From the NCBI RefSeq assembly GCF_004138485.1, contig NZ_RYEV01000005.1, positions 496,001 through 560,000 on the forward strand: DNA of 64,000 nt, written 5' to 3'. Position 1 is the first letter of the stretch. Each line of letters opens with the position of its first letter. Positions 26,909 through 34,392 of this stretch are shown one piece after another. Under the pieces are notes generated by a model. That model searched no databases and was not told the DNA's origin. It saw only the letters and a list, made by a program, of their open reading frames with translations. Both the position numbers and the translations under genes were made by a program. Source of the stretch: Peristeroidobacter soli. GTDB lineage: Bacteria; Pseudomonadota; Gammaproteobacteria; Steroidobacterales; Steroidobacteraceae.

Positions 26909-28831
26909 GCCGCTCGGAACCTTGCGGCGGCCGAAGGCGGGCAACGCCAGCGGCAACAGGCCAAGGAACAGCAGCAACCAGTCGAAGCTGCCGCCGCCCC
27001 CGTTGCTCTGACCGATCGGCGAGGAGGCCGGCGGAACCTGGGTCTCGGGCGGCGTGCTGGTGACCATCGCGAAATCGGTGTCATCGGTCGCGCCCGCGTC
27101 GTCCGTCACTCGCAGCCGCAACGTGAAGCGGCTGTTTCCACTCACTTGCAATGTGGTCGACGCGGCCGCCGCGTCGGCGATGGTCGGCGCCGCGCCCGTG
27201 ACGTTGACTATGCTCCACTGATAACTCGTCACCGTGCGCGGATCCGCCGCGAAGCTGGTGCTGCCGCTGATGTTTACGGCGACGTTGGGATTGATGGTTG
27301 CGGTCGACTGCACGATGCCGAACGGTTTACGGGCTGCATCCACCGCGGCCTTGGTATTGAGCATGCCGGCGCCGCAGGTGACCGTCGTGCAGATACATTC
27401 GCCCCCTTGCACGAAATTGGTCGGCACGCGGCAGATCGCGTTGGTCGTCGCGCTCGAGGTGGGGAAGGGCGACGCCGATTCCTGTAACAGCGTCGTGTAC
27501 TGATCCGGGGTGAGGCGCGGGTTCACCGCGTGCATCAACGCCGCGGCTCCAGCTACCAAAGGCGCCGAGAAGCTGGTACCGAAGTTCGGCCGAGTCACGA
27601 AATCCGTATAACTCGGGGCCGCAGGGGCCTTCTCGCCCGTGTCGACCGCCACCTGCAACGCGAACTGGCAAGGCGCGGCGTCGGTGAACGGCGGGCCCGG
27701 ATTCACGCAATTGCCGCCAGGGGCGGAGATATCGGTGCCGGGGCCGAGATTGCTGAAGCCGATCTTGGTGCCGATGTGGCGAATGCCACCGACGCCGAGC
27801 ACGTTCGAGCAGTTCGCAGGCGTGCCCGGAGGAATGCCGTCATTGCCAACCGAGGCGACGATCAAGGTGCCACGCCCCGTGATCTCATCGACGGCGGATT
27901 GATAGGCGGCATTGCAGTCGTCGTCACCGCCGAGGCTCAGGTTGATGATGTCGGCGGGGTTCTGGTTCGCGGGCGCGCCGTCGACGATCAGGCCCGCGGC
28001 CCAGCGCATGCCATCGATGATGTCCGAGTCGAAGCCGCCGCATTTGCCGAGAACTCGTACTGGCAGGATCCGAGTGCCCCAGCCGGTGCCCGCCATGCCG
28101 ACGCCATCGTTGCTCGATGCGCCGATCAAGCTCGCGACGCGCGTGCCATGCCAGGAGCTGTTGCCCGTCGCGCAATTGGTGAAGGGCGCCGAGGTACGAT
28201 CGGCCGCGTCGACCCAGTCGCCGGGATCGGTGGCATCCGCGTCCCGCACATCGCCGTCGTTGGCGACGCGGGCATCGGAGATGAAGTCGTAGCCGGGCAG
28301 TATCTTGGCCGTGAGATCGGGATGATCGGGACGGATGCCGGTATCCACCACGGCGACCACCGCAGTGGTGCCCGTGCTGTCGGTGGTGACGTCCCAGGCC
28401 TCACTCGTATGAGTGGCGGCCGGTTGAGTGCCGAGCAGGTACCACTGATTGGCGATCAGCGGGTCGGACGGGATCTGCTGGATCTGGCGGCGTTTGTCGG
28501 CGACCGCGAAGGCCACGTCCGGATCGGCATTGAGCTTGTCGAGCACGGCCTGCAGTTCGTTGCCGCTCATGGCGCGATCGAGCTTGTATACGTCGGTATT
28601 CGAGCTACTGCGCCGCTTGTGCTGGATCGACAGACCCGAGCTCGCGGTGAGCTTGCTCGCGCGTTGCACGGGGGAAGCGGCGAGCGTCGTTTTGGCACCG
28701 CTGCGCCAACGCACGATGATCTGATCGGTGGCATCGGGTGCCCGCAACCGGGGACCGGTGTAGTCCCGCGTTTGGGCGAAGGCCGGCAAGGCGACCAACG
28801 CGGACAGCACGACGGCGGCGAACATCTTCAT
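26858..28831 (-). CDS. Secreted S8-family (subtilisin-like) serine protease with GlyGly-CTERM-like tail
   Basis: Starts at ATG 28831 (MKMFAAVVLSALVALPAFAQ), with AAAGGA upstream, giving 657 residues with a signal peptide. The catalytic triad is Asp163 in VVDTGIRPDHPDL, His228 in WHGTRVASLIG and Ser420 in GTSFSAPLVAG. A region before it resembles an I9-type prodomain. Residues ~530-600 form a PKD-like beta domain. Near the end GGGGSFDWLLLFLGLLPLAL followed by GRRK fits a GlyGly-CTERM anchor processed by rhombosortase. An extra basic tail runs 51 bases into gabT on the opposite strand. Likely type II secreted or surface-held; substrate unknown. Confidence 0.93.
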   Translation of the reverse strand: MKMFAAVVLSALVALPAFAQTRDYTGPRLRAPDATDQIIVRWRSGAKTTLAASPVQRASKLTASSGLSIQHKRRSSSNTDVYKLDRAMSGNELQAVLDKLNADPDVAFAVADKRRQIQQIPSDPLIANQWYLLGTQPAATHTSEAWDVTTDSTGTTAVVAVVDTGIRPDHPDLTAKILPGYDFISDARVANDGDVRDADATDPGDWVDAADRTSAPFTNCATGNSSWHGTRVASLIGASSNDGVGMAGTGWGTRILPVRVLGKCGGFDSDIIDGMRWAAGLIVDGAPANQNPADIINLSLGGDDDCNAAYQSAVDEITGRGTLIVASVGNDGIPPGTPANCSNVLGVGGIRHIGTKIGFSNLGPGTDISAPGGNCVNPGPPFTDAAPCQFALQVAVDTGEKAPAAPSYTDFVTRPNFGTSFSAPLVAGAAALMHAVNPRLTPDQYTTLLQESASPFPTSSATTNAICRVPTNFVQGGECICTTVTCGAGMLNTKAAVDAARKPFGIVQSTATINPNVAVNISGSTSFAADPRTVTSYQWSIVNVTGAAPTIADAAAASTTLQVSGNSRFTLRLRVTDDAGATDDTDFAMVTSTPPETQVPPASSPIGQSNGGGGSFDWLLLFLGLLPLALPAFGRRKVPSGSAGRSHRRRRRQHLAE

Positions 28832-29143
28832 CTGCGATTCCTTTAGATCCCTCGACGAGTGTACGTCTGCGCGAGCGGCGATCAAACCATCGCCAGGGTG
28901 TACGGTGGATGAATATTGCATCCGATCCGCGACGGCGGGCGAATCCATTCCAGGTCAATCACCGAGGGTATTCGCTGCCACAAACGTCCTGGATTCCGTG
29001 ACGTAGCGCACGGTCGACACCTTGCGAGGGTCGTAGCCGGGTCGGTAGCATCCGTCGCGAATTTAACAAATAAAATCGTTCGGGATGGCAGCGGGTCGCA
29101 AGCAATCGCAGGGAGGAGCAAGTGCTGGCGCATTTGTTTCTGC
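28832..29143. promoter_or_regulatory. 312-base divergent control region upstream of the electron-transfer cluster
   Basis: No protein-coding gene is evident here. Visible items are an inverted repeat GGCGAT (28877-28882)/ATCGCC (28889-28894) near the protease start, an A/T-rich island ending in TAAAAT (29071-29076) that could be a -10, and GGGAGGAG at 29111-29118. That strong ribosome-site-like string suits a GTG at 29122 opening a 30-codon frame (29122-29214), out of frame with the oxidoreductase whose own ATG has no good site. No clear FNR or CRP palindrome is visible. Confidence 0.5.
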
Positions 29144-31675
29144 ATGTACCAAATCGCAATCATCGGCGCGGGCCCCGCGGGCCTCAGCGCAGCCGCACGC
29201 GCAGCGGCGCGTGATCAACAGGCGAGGCGCTCGAGCCCCAGCTACATACTGCTAGAAGGCTTCAGCGCGCACGCCAAGACCATCCAGCGTTACCAGAAGG
29301 GTAAGCATGTGATGGCCGAGCCCGGCTTCCTGGATCTGCGCAGCGATCTGGGCTTCGGCGCCGGCAGCCGCGAGAAAATTCTGTCGTCGTGGGGCGACGG
29401 TCTGCGTCAGCTCAGCGTCAACATCCGGCACAACGCTGAAGTCCGGAAGATCGGCGGCGGCAAGGGCGCGTTCTCGATCCAGCTCACCAGCGGCGAGACC
29501 CTGCAGGCCGCCTGCGTCGTGCTCGCGATCGGCCTGGAAGGCAATCCGCGCAAGCTGGGCGCGCCCGGCGAGGACCTGGAGCGGGTTCAATATCAGCTCG
29601 ACGATCCCAAGGAATTCAGCAACGAAACCATCCTGGTGGTCGGCGCCGGCGATTCGGCCATCGAAAACGCACTGGCCCTGGCCGAACAGAACGAGGTCTG
29701 GATCTTGAATCGCGGCAAGGAATTCAGCCGCGCCAAGGACGCCAACCTCAACGCCGTGGTCGCGGCCATCACCGATCCGCGCCGCCGGTTGAACTGTCAT
29801 TACGAGACCAGCATCAAGAGCGTCACCCAGACCAACGGTGCCATGCCTCTGTCGGTCGTCATGCAGACCGCGACGGGCGAGAAGACGGTGCAGTGTCACC
29901 GCATCATCGCGCGTCTGGGCGCCATTCCGCCCCGCAAGTTCGTCGAGTCCATCGGCATCAAGTTTCCGAACGAGCGCGCCGACGCCATTCCCGAGCTGAG
30001 CCGTCACTACGAAAGCAACGTGCCCGGCGTCTACATCATCGGCTCGCTGGCGGGCTATCCGCTGATCAAACAGGCCATGAACCAGGGCTACGACGTGGTC
30101 GAGTTCATCAACGGCAACGACGTGAAGCCGGCCGACCACGCGCTCCTCGAATATCAATTCTTCGGCCTGCCGTTCGAGCGCCCGGTGGATGAGATCATCG
30201 AACGCTTCCAGACCCTGATTCCGATGTTCCGCCAGATGAACCCGCTGGCGTTTCGTGAGCTGGTGATCGAGAGCGACCTGCTGGTCGCGTTTCCAGCCGG
30301 TGCCGAGTTCGACGATGCCCGCAAGCGGATGGGGGTGTTGCAGAAGAAGCTGGCGTTGAAAGATCCGCAGCCGCGCATGACCCGCGTCATTCGTGAGGGC
30401 GAGGTGATCTACGAGCCCGGCGAGTTCGGCACGTCGTTCTTCACCATCGTCGATGGCGAGGTGCTGCTCGAAGCCACCGGGCCGCAGAGGATCCGCACCC
30501 GGTTGGGGCGCGGTGAGTTCTTCGGCGAGATGAGTCTGCTGTCGGGCCGGCCGCGCCTGGAGAAAGCGGTCGCGGGTCCGGGCTGCATCCTGGTGGAGAC
30601 ACCTCGACGGACCATGGTGAAGCTGATCAACTCCAACGAGGAGGTGCGCAGCGGCATCGATTGGATCTTCATCGTGCGCGAGCTGCAGCGACACTTCGCG
30701 CCGTTCGCCACGCTCAGGGAGCTAAGAAACATCGCCACGCGCGTGACGCTGCGCAAGCTCAAGGCCGGCGAAGTGCTGTTCAGCGAGAAAGAACCCGGCG
30801 ACTCGTTGTTCGTCTTGCGCTCGGGCGCGATCACGTTGTTACGTCGGCAAGGTGACGAGGACAAGCTGGTGTCGCAGGTTCGCTCCGGTCAGCTGATCGG
30901 TGAGATGGCACTGATGGGCGATCCGGTGCGACGCGAGACCGCGACTGCCAACGTTGCCGCCGAGCTCATCGAGATCAAACGCAAGGAATTTCTCGAGCTG
31001 ACGCGTCGTGACGACGCGCGGCTCGATCCGCTGCAGAAGGACGTGAGCCGGCGCGTCGTGGACAACGCGCGCATGCAGGTGCGGCCGGAAGCGGGCACGC
31101 TGATGAACTTCCTGATGGACGAAGGGCTCGGCGAGGCCACCAACGTGCTGGTGATCGACGAAGCGCTGTGCGTCGGTTGTGACAACTGCGAAAAGGCCTG
31201 CGCCGAAACTCACGAAGGCGTGTCGCGACTGGATCGCGAAGCCGGCGCGACGTTCGCCAACATTCACATCCCGATCTCCTGCCGTCACTGCGAGCAGCCC
31301 CATTGCATGAAGGACTGCCCGCCGAATGCATTGCGCCGCTCGGAGAGCGGCGAGGTCTATATCAACGAGACCTGCATCGGCTGCGGCAACTGCGAGGCGA
31401 ACTGCCCGTACGGCGTGATCCGCATGGTCTACGACGCGCCGAAGAAGCCGGGCCTGGTGTCCTGGATGCTGTTCGCGATCGGCAGCGGCCCCGGCGAAGA
31501 GCCCGATTACACGCCCTCCGCCAAGGCCAAGGACAAAGGCAAGAAAGCCACCAAGTGCGACGCCTGCGTCGGCCTGAAGGGCGGACCGGCCTGTGTGCGA
31601 GCCTGTCCGACCGGTGCGGCCATTCGCATCGGACCGGAGCAATTCATCGACCTGGTCGAGGAGCGCAAGCGGTGA
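29144..31675 (+). CDS. FAD/NAD(P) oxidoreductase - 2x cyclic-nucleotide-binding - 4x[4Fe-4S] fusion
   Basis: An 843-residue three-part protein. Residues 1 to ~330 are a thioredoxin-reductase-fold flavoprotein with FAD motif IAIIGAGPAGLSAAA and pyridine-nucleotide motif ILVVGAGDSAIENALAL, but without the CxxC disulfide of thioredoxin reductase. Residues ~410-510 and ~530-625 are two cNMP-binding folds (FGEMSLLSGRPR; IGEMALMGDPVRRETATA). Residues ~671-830 are a DmsB/NrfC-like ferredoxin with four Cys clusters: CVGCDNCEKAC, CRHCEQPHCMKDCP, CIGCGNCEANCP and CDAC...CVRACP. Known families suggest NAD(P)H to FAD to Fe-S flow. Being leaderless it is cytoplasmic and probably docks on the next gene's membrane protein. 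The stop overlaps that gene as GTGA. The start is the first codon of the Rossmann strand, though its ribosome site is poor. Confidence 0.9.
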   Translation: MYQIAIIGAGPAGLSAAARAAARDQQARRSSPSYILLEGFSAHAKTIQRYQKGKHVMAEPGFLDLRSDLGFGAGSREKILSSWGDGLRQLSVNIRHNAEVRKIGGGKGAFSIQLTSGETLQAACVVLAIGLEGNPRKLGAPGEDLERVQYQLDDPKEFSNETILVVGAGDSAIENALALAEQNEVWILNRGKEFSRAKDANLNAVVAAITDPRRRLNCHYETSIKSVTQTNGAMPLSVVMQTATGEKTVQCHRIIARLGAIPPRKFVESIGIKFPNERADAIPELSRHYESNVPGVYIIGSLAGYPLIKQAMNQGYDVVEFINGNDVKPADHALLEYQFFGLPFERPVDEIIERFQTLIPMFRQMNPLAFRELVIESDLLVAFPAGAEFDDARKRMGVLQKKLALKDPQPRMTRVIREGEVIYEPGEFGTSFFTIVDGEVLLEATGPQRIRTRLGRGEFFGEMSLLSGRPRLEKAVAGPGCILVETPRRTMVKLINSNEEVRSGIDWIFIVRELQRHFAPFATLRELRNIATRVTLRKLKAGEVLFSEKEPGDSLFVLRSGAITLLRRQGDEDKLVSQVRSGQLIGEMALMGDPVRRETATANVAAELIEIKRKEFLELTRRDDARLDPLQKDVSRRVVDNARMQVRPEAGTLMNFLMDEGLGEATNVLVIDEALCVGCDNCEKACAETHEGVSRLDREAGATFANIHIPISCRHCEQPHCMKDCPPNALRRSESGEVYINETCIGCGNCEANCPYGVIRMVYDAPKKPGLVSWMLFAIGSGPGEEPDYTPSAKAKDKGKKATKCDACVGLKGGPACVRACPTGAAIRIGPEQFIDLVEERKR

Positions 31676-32544
31676 TCCACCGCAATCTGCTCTCGTATCG
31701 CGGCGCTCGTTACCTCTGGTGGTCGCTGGGGCTGATCATCGCGTCCTGTGCTCTATATGTCACACAGGGCGACTCGCAGCCGCCCAACGGCGGCACCTGG
31801 CAGGGGTATGTGCTCGGCACGGTCGGCGCGCTGCTGATCGTCTGGCTGACCATGCTCGGTGTTCGCAAGCGTCGCTACAGCTCGACCACGGGCACCGTGC
31901 AAGGCTGGACGTCGGCCCATGTGTATCTCGGTTCGGCGCTGATCGTCATCGCGACGTTGCATTCCGGCATCCAGGTTGGCTGGAATCTGCACACGCTTGC
32001 GTATGTGCTCATGTGTGTGGTGATTCTGAGTGGCTTCTTCGGCCTGTACACGTACATGAGCTACCCGCAGCTCATTTCCAAGAACCGCGAGGGTGGGGCA
32101 CGCGCGGAATTGTTTGCTGAATTGTTCGAGCTGGATCGAAATGCTCGCTCGGTGGCGAGCCGTTGCGCGCCGGACGTCGCCATTTCCGTCGACAGCAGCA
32201 TCGAGCGCACGACGCTGGGCGGCGGCATGTATTCGCAGCTGTTCAGTCGCGACGACTCGTATTTCGTTCGCGGCGAGGGCAAGCCGGTTCGAAACACCGA
32301 CCAGCAGCGAGTCATCGATTTCGTCGGCGCCCGCCTGCCGCGGGCGGCCAAGGGTGCCGAGGCCGCCAATCTCCAGCAGCTCATCGTCCTGCTCTGTCGT
32401 CGCCAGGCCGTGCTACGACGAATCCGTCGTGACATTCGTTTGTACGGCTGGCTCAAGATCTGGCTGTACTTTCATGTGCCCATCACCATCGCGCTGCTCG
32501 TGGCGCTGGTGTTGCACATCGTCGTGACGTTCTTCTACTGGTAG
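31672..32544 (+). CDS. Polytopic membrane protein with intramembrane His, probable b-type haem subunit
   Basis: A 290-residue protein starting at GTG 31672, overlapping the previous stop. I count about five membrane helices: four in the first ~125 residues and one at the end (HVPITIALLVALVLHIVVTF). His residues fall inside or at the edge of helices (SAHVYLG, ATLHSGIQ, LHTLAYV, and two in the last helix), as in diheme cytochromes b and ferric-reductase-like proteins. A ~130-residue soluble loop separates helices four and five. It would pass electrons between the cytoplasmic Fe-S protein and periplasmic haems, probably by way of quinone. No family name is certain. Confidence 0.75.
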   Translation: MIHRNLLSYRGARYLWWSLGLIIASCALYVTQGDSQPPNGGTWQGYVLGTVGALLIVWLTMLGVRKRRYSSTTGTVQGWTSAHVYLGSALIVIATLHSGIQVGWNLHTLAYVLMCVVILSGFFGLYTYMSYPQLISKNREGGARAELFAELFELDRNARSVASRCAPDVAISVDSSIERTTLGGGMYSQLFSRDDSYFVRGEGKPVRNTDQQRVIDFVGARLPRAAKGAEAANLQQLIVLLCRRQAVLRRIRRDIRLYGWLKIWLYFHVPITIALLVALVLHIVVTFFYW

Positions 32545-32550
32545 CCGCGC

Positions 32551-34392
32551 ATGGATGCATTACTACGCGAGCTACGGGAAGGGCCAGACGGTATCGCCGA
32601 GTACTACGATACCGAGATCAGCAGCAAAGCGCTGTCGATCGGCAGTGCCGCCGATCGCAACATTCAATTGTTGGGTCGAGGCATCGCGCCCGAGCATGCG
32701 GTCATCGTGCTGGCCGGCTCGCAGCTGATGCTGGAGTGCCGGCGCGGCGAGGTCGTTCGACTCAACGGCAGGAAGAAGGCGACGGCGCGGCTCAACGTCG
32801 GCGATGTGATCGAGCTGGCCGGACATCGGCTGCGCATCGCTCAGCCGCCGCCGGGGTTCAATGCCGCCATCGAGCTGCAACCGAACGATCGCATCGACGC
32901 CAGCGCGTTCGAAAGCGCCTTCCGCACCGACCTGTCCCAGACCTGGCTCGGCAAGCGCGCCATGGCGTGGACCGGCGTGGTGCTGGTGCTGTTGTTCGGA
33001 TTGATGCTGCCGTTCTTCGTCATGAAGTTGCATCACGCCGGCACGGCGACGCCTTCATGGGTGCCGGGCGACAAGTTCTGGAACACCGGACCGCTGCATC
33101 AAGTGCATCAACAGGCGACTGGCGATCGCTGCGAGACGTGTCATCAGAAGCTGTTCCAGCGCGTGCAGGACGCGGCGTGCACCGAATGTCATCGCACGAC
33201 GCACGATCACATCATGCCCGCGCGCCTGGCGCTCACCGAGCTCGGACCGACGCCGCGCTGTGCGACCTGTCATCGCGAGCACAACGAGCCCCAGACCTTC
33301 CTGGTCAACAGCGGCGACGGGATGTGCGTCGCTTGTCACGGCGATCCCGAGCACGGTTTCGGCGAGATCAAGCTGGATCGGGTGCTGGGCTTCGGCTTGC
33401 AGCGTCATCCCGAGTTCAAGCCTCACCTGCTGGTCTCGACGACGGCGCCGGCGGGCTCAGGCCTCACGTATGAATGGAAGACGCTGGTCGCCGAGCTGGA
33501 CCAGGCGAAGGAACAGTCGAACCTGAAGTTCTCTCACCAGCAGCATCTGGATCCGGATCAGGTGCTCCGTCGCGGCGACAGCAAGCCGATGAACTGCGCC
33601 GACTGTCATCGCCTGGAGCCGGATGGCGAGCACTTCGCGCCGATCCGGATGGAAGGGCAATGTTCGTCGTGTCATGAGCTCACGTTCGATCCCGGCGCGC
33701 CGGATCGTCAGCTGCCTCACGGCAAGCCGCGCGAAGTCGTGCTCACGCTGCAGGATTATTTCACCCGCAAGTTCTCCGATCCAAACGCCGGCAAGGTGAC
33801 CCGCGAGCGTCGTCGCCTGCCGGGGCATGAAGAGGAGGAGGAGACCTGCACCGGCGCGCCGTTCGATTGCGCCATGCGCAGTGCTCGCAAGGAAATCGAA
33901 AGTCAGTTTACCCGGCGCGGCTGCATCGGCTGTCACGCCGTGATCGACACGCAAGCGCCCAATGTGTTCGATCGCTTCCAGGTCATTCCGATCAAGTTCG
34001 CGCGCGACTATTTCCCCTCGAATCGCTTCGATCATCGCAGCCACCAGATCCAGGGCAAGCTGACCGGCGACGACGCGTGCCTGTCCTGCCACGCAGCCAA
34101 AAAATCCGAGGACGCCAGTGATCTGATGGTGCCGGGCATTACGAAATGCACCGAGTGTCATGGCGATAAGGCCGCGGCCGAGCGAGTCACCGTGCAATGC
34201 GTGAGCTGTCACGAATATCACCCCCGCGATCCATCGCTGCGGGACATCTTCAGCAGCAGCCCGAGTCCGCGCATCACGACGCAATTGATCCCAAAGGCTG
34301 CGCGACCGCAGGAGCGCGGCCTGGGGAATTCCGCGGCAGAGCGAATGGGCGAAACCAAACCGGCGCCTGCGGGCGAACTCGCTGGATCATGA
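32551..34392 (+). CDS. FHA-like domain - transmembrane helix - decahaem cytochrome c
   Basis: A 613-residue chain with three parts. Residues ~25-105 resemble an FHA domain (LSIGSAADRNIQL, GIAPEHAVIV, VRLNGRKK), but the usual GR and SxxH phosphothreonine contacts read GS and APEH. One membrane helix lies at ~137-161. The remainder is periplasmic by the positive-inside pattern and has ten CxxCH sites, from CETCH at residue 194 to CVSCH near 549, plus many free His for bis-His ligation. No signal peptide: the helix is a signal anchor. The next gene overlaps as ATGA. FHA fused to a multihaem cytochrome would place a signalling input directly on the redox carrier. Confidence 0.88.
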   Translation: MDALLRELREGPDGIAEYYDTEISSKALSIGSAADRNIQLLGRGIAPEHAVIVLAGSQLMLECRRGEVVRLNGRKKATARLNVGDVIELAGHRLRIAQPPPGFNAAIELQPNDRIDASAFESAFRTDLSQTWLGKRAMAWTGVVLVLLFGLMLPFFVMKLHHAGTATPSWVPGDKFWNTGPLHQVHQQATGDRCETCHQKLFQRVQDAACTECHRTTHDHIMPARLALTELGPTPRCATCHREHNEPQTFLVNSGDGMCVACHGDPEHGFGEIKLDRVLGFGLQRHPEFKPHLLVSTTAPAGSGLTYEWKTLVAELDQAKEQSNLKFSHQQHLDPDQVLRRGDSKPMNCADCHRLEPDGEHFAPIRMEGQCSSCHELTFDPGAPDRQLPHGKPREVVLTLQDYFTRKFSDPNAGKVTRERRRLPGHEEEEETCTGAPFDCAMRSARKEIESQFTRRGCIGCHAVIDTQAPNVFDRFQVIPIKFARDYFPSNRFDHRSHQIQGKLTGDDACLSCHAAKKSEDASDLMVPGITKCTECHGDKAAAERVTVQCVSCHEYHPRDPSLRDIFSSSPSPRITTQLIPKAARPQERGLGNSAAERMGETKPAPAGELAGS

